From NCBI GenBank assembly GCA_003260075.1, contig QLIY01000054.1, forward strand, positions 124,001 through 188,000: a stretch of DNA of 64,000 nt. The letters run 5' to 3'. Positions within the stretch are counted from its first letter, which is position 1. Every line of letters starts with the position of its first letter. Position numbers and translations under genes: made by a program. Shown in pieces: positions 36,101 through 45,872 of this stretch. The notes under the pieces were generated by a model. That model was not told the DNA's origin, ran no database searches, and saw only the letters and a program-made list of their open reading frames with translations. The DNA is from Phallusia mammillata. Its lineage: Eukaryota; Chordata; Ascidiacea; Phlebobranchia; Ascidiidae.

Positions 36101-39100
36101 AAAAAGTTAATTCTAGATATAATTGAGTCTATTTTTAACAAAGCGTAGAAATATCTCGCATTTTTAATTGCTTTGTCTAGCTTTGTTAGAAATATATGAA
36201 ATAATGATCACAAAATTAAAGAAAACGGGATAACAATGTTGTGTGCGTCATGAATTGTCGCGTCTATTCTTCCAAACAACCAATATTGGTATTTTTCTCT
36301 GTAGTAAAATTATTTGGAAGTACAACATTATAATTAAGATCGGGTTAATTGAGAAAATTAATTCGTACTTTATTAATCATGTTATAAATCGGATAGAGTT
36401 CTAATATTTATGCCAGGTTCAAATTCAAAGAATGCGTTTTCACATATAGCTGTGCATTTGAACAAAACAAGCCATGGTCTCCGCCCTAATTCTATTTAAC
36501 GTTTGACCTTTCACCCACAAACAGCTATTGCGATCTAATGCCAGTTACCGTTTGACAGATAGAGGATTGTGACGTCATAGGGCAGGCTGGAGTCGGAACT
36601 GGACATTTGATGGACCACGACGTGTCGGAAACGTTCGCCTTTTGCTTGGAACAATGGCTTGCCGCTGCTCGGGTAAATGTTGCCAAACTTTGTAGGGTGT
36701 TTCATGCCGAATAGCAACCTGCGGATGGTTAAAGAACACTTTATAATTTGACAAAAATACATAAGGATGCACTGTCAAAAATTTTGGGTACAAAAAGTTT
36801 TGGGTAGTGTGTTTGTTCACCCGAAAAAGTGGGGAAATATTTTGGGTATCATTAAAATCTAAATCTAGTGGATTGGGTAGTGTATTTACCCAAAATAACT
36901 TCAATCAAATTTTGGGTAGAAAATCATTTTTTTGGCCTTATAGGAAAAGTAAACGACTTCTTAAGGGTTAGTTTTTTCCAAACATTTGTATGTATGTCGT
37001 ATTTCATTTAAATCCGGCTGTATTTGGCAGACGTAACATTATAGATAAATAAACGATGTCTGGAGTGTTTGTAATTTTTCCAAACATTTGCTTATAGGTC
37101 ACTGTGGGTGTGAATTTCATTTGAATTAAAGACGCAACCCCCCCCCCAAACATTTGCTTATAGGTCACTGTGGGTGTGAATTTCATTTGAATTAAGGTCG
37201 CAAAACTAAAACGCTGCCCGCTATCTTTGCATGGAACTGGCGGTTCTGTGTCACGATTTCCAAATAACCAACAGTTCAGGAAATACGAAACAATTTGCAT
37301 TGATTGAAATTACTGCTACGCCAAACCATGTTGTAGAGAACACGTTTTGCTACAAGAAATTTAAAGCGGGAAACTTAATGGAAAAAAAATACAGAATACA
37401 CGTTATAAATACTGTTGATATAATCGATTCTGAAATGAATTTTATTGTTGTATTTTCACAGACAATCTGCAGTTTGTTTAAATACGGTTTCCTGAAGGGG
37501 TAATATCAACAGATTGCTAATTATGTCTCTAAAATGTAAAACAAATCAATCAATGCAAATTTACTATTCACATCAAATCCTACAACTATAGGTTAATCAC
37601 TTGGCCTAGATATTTACAATTTCGCATATAGTGCGTCCAATCGGCGCTGCGTTTGGAGTTGTACAGCACAAAACCAGTAAAATAACAGTAAAAATCAGAC
37701 AGAAACCTGGACTGTGGGAGTTCTCTTGTGTCTTCCACACATTTGCCGGGAGCTTCTGGGCCATCATCGCCATAACTGCTTGTAATTTCACTTCCAGTAT
37801 CGTGTGGGTTTTTCCAGTAAACCTGACTGTCCAGTGACTTCCGAATGTCCTTCATTTTATACACGCACATTGCTGACGCATCGCCCCCGTCTCTGTCGAC
37901 ACGAAAGAAAAGGTTTAATTTAAGAAAATATAAAAGAGAGAATAAACAAATAACAATTCTGGCCGCTAAAGGGTGAGTTTGTTTTAGTTAAAAAAGCACA
38001 ATAAAAGGGTTCCCGCTAAAAAAACTTTTACTTGTGTCATAACAACAACCCCCCAAAAAATTAAAATCTAAGTCATAATATATAATGTTTGAGTTCCAAA
38101 ATACGGTGTCAGTGTGTTGAAAAATCGTTTGAATGCCTTAAATTTTTCAACTAAAACCGAGTAAACATTTACAATGAAGTTTTACAACTGAGATATTTCG
38201 ATTAAACGAGTTACAGGAACAATTACGAGCAGACGGCGATTCCGAAAAAATCGCGCTAATATAGCAACACAACGTGATGCTAAAATGTTCTTAAAACGCA
38301 ATGTTCTTGCGTTCCGGTAACATTAAACCATTCCTGGTACATCTGATCACTTACTTGGCGGATGTGAAGAGGGCGTACATGGTTGGGTTTGTGCGATCCT
38401 CAGCATTCTCCATCATGTACGTCGATTCTGTCAAGGGGAAAATTTGTCAATTACGGCCAATCGAATGTAACATAACACCAAGTGTGCGGTAACAGATCGT
38501 AAATATAACGCTCGCTCACCCAAATTGTCGTATCTGAACGGGTTTGCCCCACCCTCGTTTACTGTCGTGCATGTGATTGTCATCTTTCTGAATGTGGTGA
38601 ATCTCATGTGAAGAACCCACCGGGTACCGCCGTGGTCGCTCTGTAAAATTAAAGAGTTACAAAATTAATAAGTGATAGAATCAGCGGTGGGATTCAGGTT
38701 CGCACTGTAATTGTCTCACGAAATTTTATGAGATCAGCGAACCGTTTAGCATTACTGGTTACAGTCAATGCACTTTTGTAACAGAACCGGCTGAAAAATA
38801 TGACTTTTGTGAATGAATCGGCGGGAAAAAGTTTTTTGAATCCCACCACTGGATAAAACCATAACAAAGTGAAACATCCATTCTAGCTATAGTGATATTA
38901 AAATTATGTTAAACTTTTGAACGACGGATTTTTTTAGGACAAGTATTTTGAATAATTTTGCCGCCCAAACCAGTTTCCGTTTCAAACAATTACACGCATT
39001 ATTACGTAACATTATCGAGCACCAACTGCTGGAATTATAGATGACAAACTTAAAAATAAACTTGCTATAAAAGCGCAACTGCTTCAGCCCAAAACGTTTT

Positions 39101-42100
39101 TACCAACATGATTTTTCCCCCCCCCCCCTTATAGATGACAAACTTAAAAATAAACTTGCTATAAAAGCGCAACTGCATCAGCCCAAAACGTTTTTACCAA
39201 CATGAATTTTTTAAAGCAAACTTTAGTCGTAAAAGTTTGTGCATCAACGGTAACTCCCCTCTGTGGAGCAAACTGGGTAATGACCCCAAAGTGTGGGTAA
39301 GCCCCCCCCCCCTGGATAAAACCATAACAAAGTGAAACATCCATTCTAGCTAGTGATATTAAAGTTATGTTAAACTTTTAAACGACGGATTTTTTTAGGA
39401 CAAGTATTTTGAATAATTTTGCCCCCCAAATCAGTTTCCGTGTCAAACAATTACAAGCATTATTACGTAACATTATCGAGCACCAACTGACGGAATTATA
39501 GATGACAAACTTAAAAATAAACTTGCTATAAAAGCGCAACTGCTTCAGCCCAAAACGTTTTTACCAACATGATTTTTCCAAGCAAACTTTAGTCGTAAAA
39601 GTTTGTGCATCAACGGTAACTCCCCTCTGTGGAGCAAACTGGGTAATGACCCCAAAGTGTGGGTAAGCGTAACGAGTCGTGATATTATGGGAAGGCGTTC
39701 GAGTTTAAATCCCCCATTTCCTTTCTATTCGTGACTATTACGTCATAGACTTCGTGAGCCGAGTCAAGTTTATGGACTGAGTTTGAATTATTTATGACAA
39801 AAAAGAGAAACTAGATCTTTGTGAAATCCATGACCCCTTGATAGCTTTGTGTACAAAACTTTGCGCTCCAACGAAGAATTAGCGATTTAGCCAAACCGGA
39901 TACCCACTATTTTTCCACAGTGGGCAATTGTCGGTTCTTAAGCCAGACATTATCTTGTGCTTGGCTGAAGAAATATACGCCAATGCCATTGTCGAGTATC
40001 AGTATGATTCATAGGTTTAAGTTTTAGTTTACAATAATATTACGCCGTTTCTATTTCTATTTTATGAATCATATTAGTGCCATGTGCGATAATGTCTTGC
40101 ATTGTGCGCTGTATACACTAGGTTTTTGAGCAGAAACACTTGTAATTCAACATAATTGCAAACCTGTCTGTGGCATATTTGTGTTGGAGGCGTTTTCTGT
40201 AATCGGTTGTATAGCGTTTTTTTTATTTTTATTTTTTTTATTTTTTTTGGTGGTTATTAGTCTTTACAAAATGCCAAACTCTTTCAATTGGTTTTATACT
40301 CCGAGTACGTTTGTTAAATTTGTTTTGTTTTTACACTTTTAACAAAGATCTGATGCAGTTTTGTGGTAGTTTATAAACCAATACCATTCTATAGCGTTTG
40401 AGGTAAGGCGCACTTGTTGAAAATTTTGTCAATACTTCTGCCCATGTGTTAGGGTTACTAAGACTGAGTATAAGATCCATAGCATGTACATAAGCCAGTA
40501 TAAACTCACCAGACACATTGTGGCCACTCGGCTGACTTGATTCCTGTGATCTGGGTCTGATGCAAGGCCGTAATCGAACGGTCGAAATTCCTCCGCTTTC
40601 TCGCGGAACAATACCATCACCTTATCTTCGCGACTGTCCTTGTATTGCGAGTGGTACATGTTGACGAACTGAGGCTCTGTGTGAAACAAAAACACGGTTT
40701 TACTTGCATTGAGCTAGAGTGTTGTGTGTGGTTCGACATGGTAAAATGCACGGCGGTTCCAGGAAATGATTTCACACAATTCCGGACTTGTTTCGTGGCT
40801 GTCTGGGTTCGCCGCAAATCCGCGGTTTGTTTTACTTTGAAAAAAAGTGCCAAGATGCTTTTGCAGACGAGCGCACCATTTGTCAATTTAAACGTTTTGT
40901 TATTTGAAGCGACTTTTTAAACTACAAGTGCTGCAAAACATGTCACAATAAGAAACGATGCTTTATGTCTATATGCCAAAGATTGTGGGCAGAATTGCAT
41001 AGCGTGCCGTTGTAGTGGATTTTTATCGGAATGAATGGTTCAGAAGTAATGTTTGTTACAAAACCATTTCCGATTTTAAACAATGATTGGACAATAAACA
41101 ATGATTTTTTCCCATTTCAAATACTCAAAATTAGCCTGGACAATAAGTTTCCATGTAAGGTTGAAGCGGCAGACTTTCTAGTGGCATTGATCCATTGAAT
41201 AAACTCACAGTAGAAATTAGTTTAAGGTTGACGGCACACAAACAATAAAAAACCTTGTCACGGATAAACGATTGCAAAAACAAGGTGAAATTTCATGGTT
41301 AAAGTCATGGATCAAATCGCTACAAACAAAACCAAACTGTGGAAAAATCCGAGTAAGAATAGATGAAATCATGGTTCTAGTATCAACTGTTTGTTGTTAT
41401 GGCATTTTACGCACGCCTTTCTACATGTTATATACATTAAGATTCAATCCTAACAAGCCTATCCCACAATATACAAGCTTCAGGAAAAGAAAAGGTTATT
41501 GAAAGTCTGTAAACGAAACATAACTTTAAAAAGGTCGCGTCAAGCAAACGCCGCAAAGTCAATATTTACTCTTTACCCGCACCGCTTTAATATGTTGGGC
41601 AAAAACTTCTTGAGTAAATAGCAAAATAGAGCACGTACCGTTCAGCCAGTATTTATTCTCATCTATGGTTCTGAGATTAAATCCGTTCAGCGCTTTTGAT
41701 ATCATCCCTTCCATTCCCATTCGAGCTTTACTAGTTGCGGTGAAAAGCGTTTCATCTGCAAACGAAGTATTCGGTTTGTTATCACTCGCTGTAAGTTGTA
41801 ACGATATCAAATGTAGTTTTGGTGGCTTGTAAGGGCTGGCTTACTTGCTGCAACTGCTACAGTTGATGTAAACGGGTTATGTGGAGCACGAAACGAACGA
41901 TGTCGGATTGTCCAATCCAAAAACTCCATAATCTGTGACAAAATTTGTAACCATGTAAATAAATGAGGCAGTTTGTAGCTCTGCAAATTTTGCAACCAAC
42001 AAAGTTTCGTTGCAACCCCCCCCCCGTAACCATGTAAATAAATGAGGCAGTTTGTAGCTCTGCAAATTTTGCATTTTTGCACTTTATTTTGCATTTGATA

Positions 42101-45100
42101 TTTCGCAATTCTAATAAGTTTTCATGTGAGATTCAAATTAACGCAAATAATAATGTGTTTAAGATTTGTTTTTCGATGAAACGACCGGTATTTCTGATAA
42201 ACACGTGGATTGTCAATAAGTGTCAAGTTCGCAAGATTCTATTCGAATAAGGAACTGAAAATGTCTCTTCTGTGAAACATATGGTTATTTATTATAAATA
42301 TATTTGGATATATCTGTCGAATGTGTTATAAAAGACCAATATTTTGTACGCTGGGTTTGAGATTAAGTTATACCGTTGTCACCTAAGCATTTTTCATATT
42401 TAACAATATTTCTGATGAAGACTGTTTGAACAGCAGTTTTTTGTTACTTACATCTTTCTTCATGTAACCGCATGACGGATTGTACGCCAAGGTGCCACAT
42501 ACGTAGAGGTGCGTTGAGTTGACTGAGACCAGAATCTTGATGGTGTTCGTGCAAAGGTTCTATACGAGAAGTGAGATTTTTGAATTAAAACCCTGAGAGC
42601 GTGGAATCTAAATCTCAAACCTCATTTTACTTACCTCGTCCCGCTGAAACGTCATGCACATCGAGTAGGAGTTATTGTCTGGTGACCATTCCGTCTATAA
42701 ATGTAATGTTTTCTTTTCTTAAGTCTTGTGAAACTCTCTGGAGTCGCAAAAAGCGCCGATAACTGATTTTTTTGTATACTTTCATAGCAAATTTTAACTT
42801 TTAATAGCAAATTTTTGATCGGTTAATTTTGCTTTACAAACAAACAATACTTTTAAGACGAAAAACGTATTGACGCAAATGTTATTTGGCGTTTTTTACG
42901 ATTATTTTGTGTAAATGAGCACCAGTGACGTATTTTAAAGTCACACCTTAAAGCACGACGCGTATTGGTAGCATTGCAAAAATCGTTTTGCTTCCGCTTA
43001 CGAAACTATCACAGCGGGCAGTAATATTCTGTTGCCTGTTCACGTAACGTTATTTCGAAATTTCCCAACAAACGCGGTAAACCGGCCATAAACTTTAAAT
43101 CTGTCACTTTCTCCCATTTAACCCCAACCTACTATCCACAGGGGACAATACGTCATATAAGGTTTGATTCATATTTAAATCGCCCACGATTTAAAATTCC
43201 CGAAAACCGCAATTCAAATACGCCTTTCACATACGTCAATAGAAATACATGACATATTGGAAATACAAATCAAAAAGGCTTCGGTGCCGCCTAAATCCAA
43301 CCATACTTTAAATGTATTACCTTGCTGGTTTGCATCTAATAAAACATATCATACTGATATACGCGAAATATTATTTTAACCCCCCCCCCCATACTTTAAA
43401 TGTATTACCTTGCTGGTTTGCATCTAATAAAACATATGATACTGATATAGGCGAAATATTATTTCAGTTGTTTTCTAAGCGACTGCGTTTTTGCATTCAA
43501 CCAATTTTACACTTGGTTAGAGTCTATAGCCACTGATGGGTTTGACATGCCCGTCATGCAACTTGCATCATTCTCATTTGACTTTGAGTTTACCAGCTCA
43601 AAAACATCTCAATTTTGAGATCACAAACCTGCATTATGACGTTGCTGACATTCCTCGCGTCAATCTTATAAATCCAGTTCACTCCTCCAGCATAAATTCT
43701 CTCCTCGGCTTTCTCGTAATGTACCACACTAAATCTGTTGCGGATCTCGAGTTTGTTCAACGTTTGCAGCCATTGTTCTGCAAAATACAAATTGATTGAC
43801 AATTTTAGGTACCTAGTTAAAAACCTTATTCAAATAGAAAAGGATGTATATACTAGACCAGGGGTGAGCAACGTTTTTTTGCACTGCGGACTGTGTTACT
43901 AAAATTTTATCGCGGCCCGGCGGTTGCCGACAAATGTACTAGACAATAACCAATACACGTAAAGAAACAAACGTAAAAAATACATTGATCCAAAATCGAT
44001 TTTAGGCAAGTTTTGACCGGTTTTAGGCAATTTAATTTTGTTGTTACTGAAAGATTTTGAGCGTTGGTATTTGAAATGCAATGATGTGTAACGGTTTCCA
44101 CTGACAACCACATAGACGTACATTGAATGTGATTCAAAATTCCATTGAGATGCGACAACCCGTAAAACTGAACCTCCTGAAAGTTCTACAGCGTTTTATG
44201 AGATTACTGGTCGAGAAATTACAGCTAATTATGTAATCTCGCCGCTCCCTTAAGTTTCCCACCTAATGACATGAGTGGACACTATGTATCGGACAAGCTT
44301 ATTCGTCCGGAACTTTGCAATTTACAGGATTAAAGTTTCAAGATTACAAGTTGATGAGGTCGCGTAAAATGTACGTGAGGCCGCTCCCTAATGCGTCAAC
44401 AATGTCCTGACAATCCCGACCAGTTAAACTCATTGGAGCGTTATAACACGGTGTCTGGGCATACATCAACACTGGGAATTTGTTGGGAATACGGAACCTT
44501 TTCATGCCTACAGTATGTCTGTAATGCTATTCGCAGTGGTGAAACTCAATAGTAAAAGCCCAAATTTTCAAACTCAAAACGCCCAATAATATGACACACT
44601 CTCTATTACGGTACGGTATATGGCGTTTTTTTGCAAATTTTGAAGCGATTTAGTGTATGTAAATATTTGTTGTATACTGATGGTAGCGACAGCGATTGGT
44701 AAAAGGTCTCAAGAAATTGCTGCATAACATTTCTCAAACAGTTATTTTTCATACATATTGTTTAGGTTCAGTATCAACATGGTTGGGCGTTACAATACAA
44801 CTTTATTGCCCATCGAATTTCCAAATGGAAAGCCGTGGCGCGTCGCCTTACTCTTGCAAGAGCGCGACCCAACTCATAACATTGTACAGCAATTTTACAA
44901 CCAAGATATTGATACTTCAAAAAGGTTGGCACCCAACCAAAGTAAAGTGCTGTTTTAAATACAACACCCCGATACTCCGTTATGATGCGATATTTCACAA
45001 GAAGCAAGCTTAAGCAGTTAAAGGAGTGAAACATAAAACGGCGTTCAGTGAATACTTGATTTATGTAGAGGTTTAAATTGAAAGCATCGTGGCTTTGTGC

Positions 45101-45556
45101 AAGTGGAAAACCGGTGTGTTATGGTGTTCACGCTAAACGCATAAACATATGCAAACAAATTAAATACACGGTTTGTCGGCTAAGAAGTTTCGCCTAAACG
45201 TGGCTATATGGCCCACAACTATCGTAGTTTTGCCGCGGGTTTGTCACGCTGTTCGGCAAGCGTTGGCAGATTGAGAAACCAACGTTTTACGAGGTCACGT
45301 TTCAAAGATTTAAGTATATCGTGATTTTGTTTGCTCAATATCTTTCCATTTTCCCGGCCATATTAGTAATATCATCCCGAGTATAAGAGTCACCTTGTTT
45401 GCAGAAGGTTTGACGCCGAATCGTGAGTTTCACGACTTTTTTACCGGAATCGAAATTACGCAACTTACCTTGTGATTCGTCACCAGTAGCTGATCGGTTG
45501 CATAAGATCAAAGCAATGGATAATATACACCGAAGATTAGAGACTCTGACTAACAT
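27190..45556 (-). CDS. Secreted Sema-PSI-coiled coil-C-type lectin protein (20 exons)
   Basis: Exons: 45469-45556, 43629-43777, 42635-42694, 42452-42559, 41845-41932, 41639-41755, 40510-40676, 38520-38640, 38355-38427, 37707-37892, 36549-36718, 36011-36090, 35415-35614, 32988-33058, 31892-32189, 31042-31280, 30572-30805, 29684-29849, 28895-29056, 27190-27283. All junctions keep frame: 956 residues. Residues 1-25 are a signal peptide (hydrophobic CILSIALILC). Residues 35-500 form a Sema propeller (YAGGVNWIYKID, STHLYVCGTLAYNPSC, EPQFVNMYHS, VSRVATMC, PGKCVED, ASAMCVYKMKDI). PSI is 501-549 (CSLYAGCNECVNAKDPYCTW). Residues 561-805 are Gln/Leu/Lys-rich coiled coil. Residues 824-953 are a CTLD (ARTYC, FWIGL, WQDG, VPC, RPICE). 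No membrane segment is seen, so it should be secreted, probably oligomeric, with a plexin-type Sema head and a lectin foot. The last exon could instead splice on at CGAC|GTAAGT. Exons 12-17 and the start of 18 share one gap-free contig. Confidence 0.88.
27450..28110. repeat. Degenerate array of TTTCAYGAAGTT-type words
   Basis: In the last intron of the semaphorin-lectin gene, words such as TTTCATAAAGT, GTCACGAAGTTTTG, TTTCATGAGATTTA, TTCACGAGGTTATA, TTCCGTGAAGTTCT, TTTTCACGAAGTTCTA and TTTCATGAAGTATTG follow each other about every 15-25 bases. Part is counted twice because of the allelic duplication at 27593. Most words are themselves near-palindromic around TCAYGA. Confidence 0.55.
27603..27693 (-). 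repeat. Allelic copy of the last CTLD exon
   Basis: The sequence from the acceptor to just short of the donor repeats 27205-27283 with a single change near the RRGAA codons, and is cut at the C run 27593-27602. The surrounding intron (about 27700-27960) repeats 27290-27590. Confidence 0.8.
28723..28871. mobile_element. MITE of the CAGTGGTGGGATTCAGCCGG family, copy 2
   Basis: The left end CAGTGGTGGGATTCAGCCGG is intact; the right end is GAATTCCACCAATG. Flanks CCTACAAG and CCTACAAC agree at 7 of 8 bases. It sits 24 bases downstream of the donor of CTLD exon 19. Confidence 0.8.
29906..29989 (-). repeat. Allelic copy of the first half of CTLD exon 18
   Basis: Acceptor plus about 80 coding bases (GLRGQQKCEYDGWF) repeat 29766-29849 on the other side of the C run at 29896-29905, with silent changes. 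This copy is on the same uninterrupted contig as the coiled-coil and PSI exons, so it ties the lectin domain to the semaphorin physically. Confidence 0.85.
30070..30241. mobile_element. hAT-type MITE with CAGTGGTCGGCAACC ends
   Basis: Inverted ends CAGTGGTCGGCAACC and GGTTGCCGACCTCTG. Flanks TTTTAAAT and CTTTAAAT agree at 7 of 8 bases. The interior has CGGCCCGGTC and GACCGG-like words. A fragment of a related element is at 43860-43930. It lies in an intron of the semaphorin-lectin gene. Confidence 0.75.
31794..31866 (+). repeat. tRNA-derived SINE head or tRNA pseudogene
   Basis: An A-box-like TTGGCCGAATGGTCTGGCGCGCC and a B-box GGGTTCGAACCC are spaced as in a long-variable-arm tRNA (Leu/Ser type), but the acceptor stem does not close. 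It lies in an intron antisense to the semaphorin-lectin gene. A relative is at 35743-35822. Confidence 0.55.
32232..32395. mobile_element. Degraded element related to the CAGTAAACC family
   Basis: AGTAAAACTCAGTTTATCCGAAT at the left and CCGACTCCGGCTTAACCGACG...ACAGTAG at the right resemble the ends at 5877-5960. Internal GATCCGG words recur. Confidence 0.4.
33609..33885. mobile_element. MITE with CAGTGGTTCCCAACC ends
   Basis: The left end CAGTGGTTCCCAACCTTTTT and right end GGTTGGGAACCACTG are inverted repeats 277 bases apart. I see no matching 8-base flanks. It lies in the intron between the PSI exon and its last cysteine exon. Confidence 0.75.
35743..35822 (-). repeat. tRNA-derived SINE head or tRNA pseudogene, second copy
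   Basis: On the minus strand ACTTGGCCGAGTGGTCCAGG and GCGCCTAACCC are followed by TTCGTTTCGAACCCC, an A box, anticodon-arm-like segment and B box in tRNA order. It is similar to 31794-31866, which argues for a dispersed element rather than a gene. Confidence 0.5.
36775..36920. repeat. Short region of repeated TTTTGGGTA / TACCCAAAA words
   Basis: TTTTGGGTA occurs at least four times and TACCCAAAA once in about 145 bases, next to the acceptor of semaphorin exon 11. It could be a palindromic element remnant. Confidence 0.4.
38682..38851. mobile_element. MITE of the CAGTGGTGGGATTC family, copy 3
   Basis: The left end CAGCGGTGGGATTCAGG has lost part of the CCGGTTC inner repeat; the right end GAATCCCACCACTG is intact. 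It lies 42 bases upstream (in gene sense) of semaphorin exon 8. Confidence 0.75.
38852..39680. repeat. Intron sequence present as three overlapping allelic copies
   Basis: The stretch from GATAAAACCATAACAAAGTG to GGGTAAGC appears as 38852-39116, as 39129-39301 and as 39313-39668, separated by C runs at 39117 and 39302. The copies differ at scattered bases. It belongs to semaphorin-lectin intron 7. Confidence 0.75.
41865..42110. repeat. Allelic duplication in semaphorin-lectin intron 4
   Basis: About 65 bases (GTAACCATGTAAATAAATGAGGC...) upstream in gene order of exon 5 occur on both sides of the C run at 42016-42025. Exon 5 itself is not doubled. Confidence 0.7.
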
Positions 45557-45866
45557 GGCTTGTGTTGCAAATAATATTTCTGATATTTTCCTTTGACGTG
45601 CTTCTTCTGATTTAAAACAAGTCTTGAAAATATCCACAAAATTCACGATGCAAAATCTTCCGAATATTGACCCTAATTGTTTAATATTTGTTTCAAGTTA
45701 AAACCTTATAAAATATTCTTGGCCTGTGAACACAAAAAGTTAATTATTTCGCCTTAATTTCTTGCGCTGCATAGTTCGGATGCTGTAAGGTTTCCACCCT
45801 GGCCGACAGACCGGCGTTCAGCGGCCCGCATCGCCGCGACTGTGTGACCAGACTGCCGGGGTCCGG

Positions 45867-45872
45867 TTTATA
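45867..45872 (-). promoter_or_regulatory. TATA-box candidate for the semaphorin-lectin gene
   Basis: On the minus strand CTTTATAAACC lies about 310 bases before the ATG at 45556, with no intron needed between them. A start about 30 bases downstream would give a 5' UTR of about 280 bases. Evidence is position and match only. Confidence 0.35.

Noticed and set aside
37004-37300. Minus-strand open frame between Sema exons 10 and 11
   Set aside because: Sema exons 10 and 11 join in phase without it, the frame includes a placeholder run with duplicated sequence, and it has no Sema-like motif.
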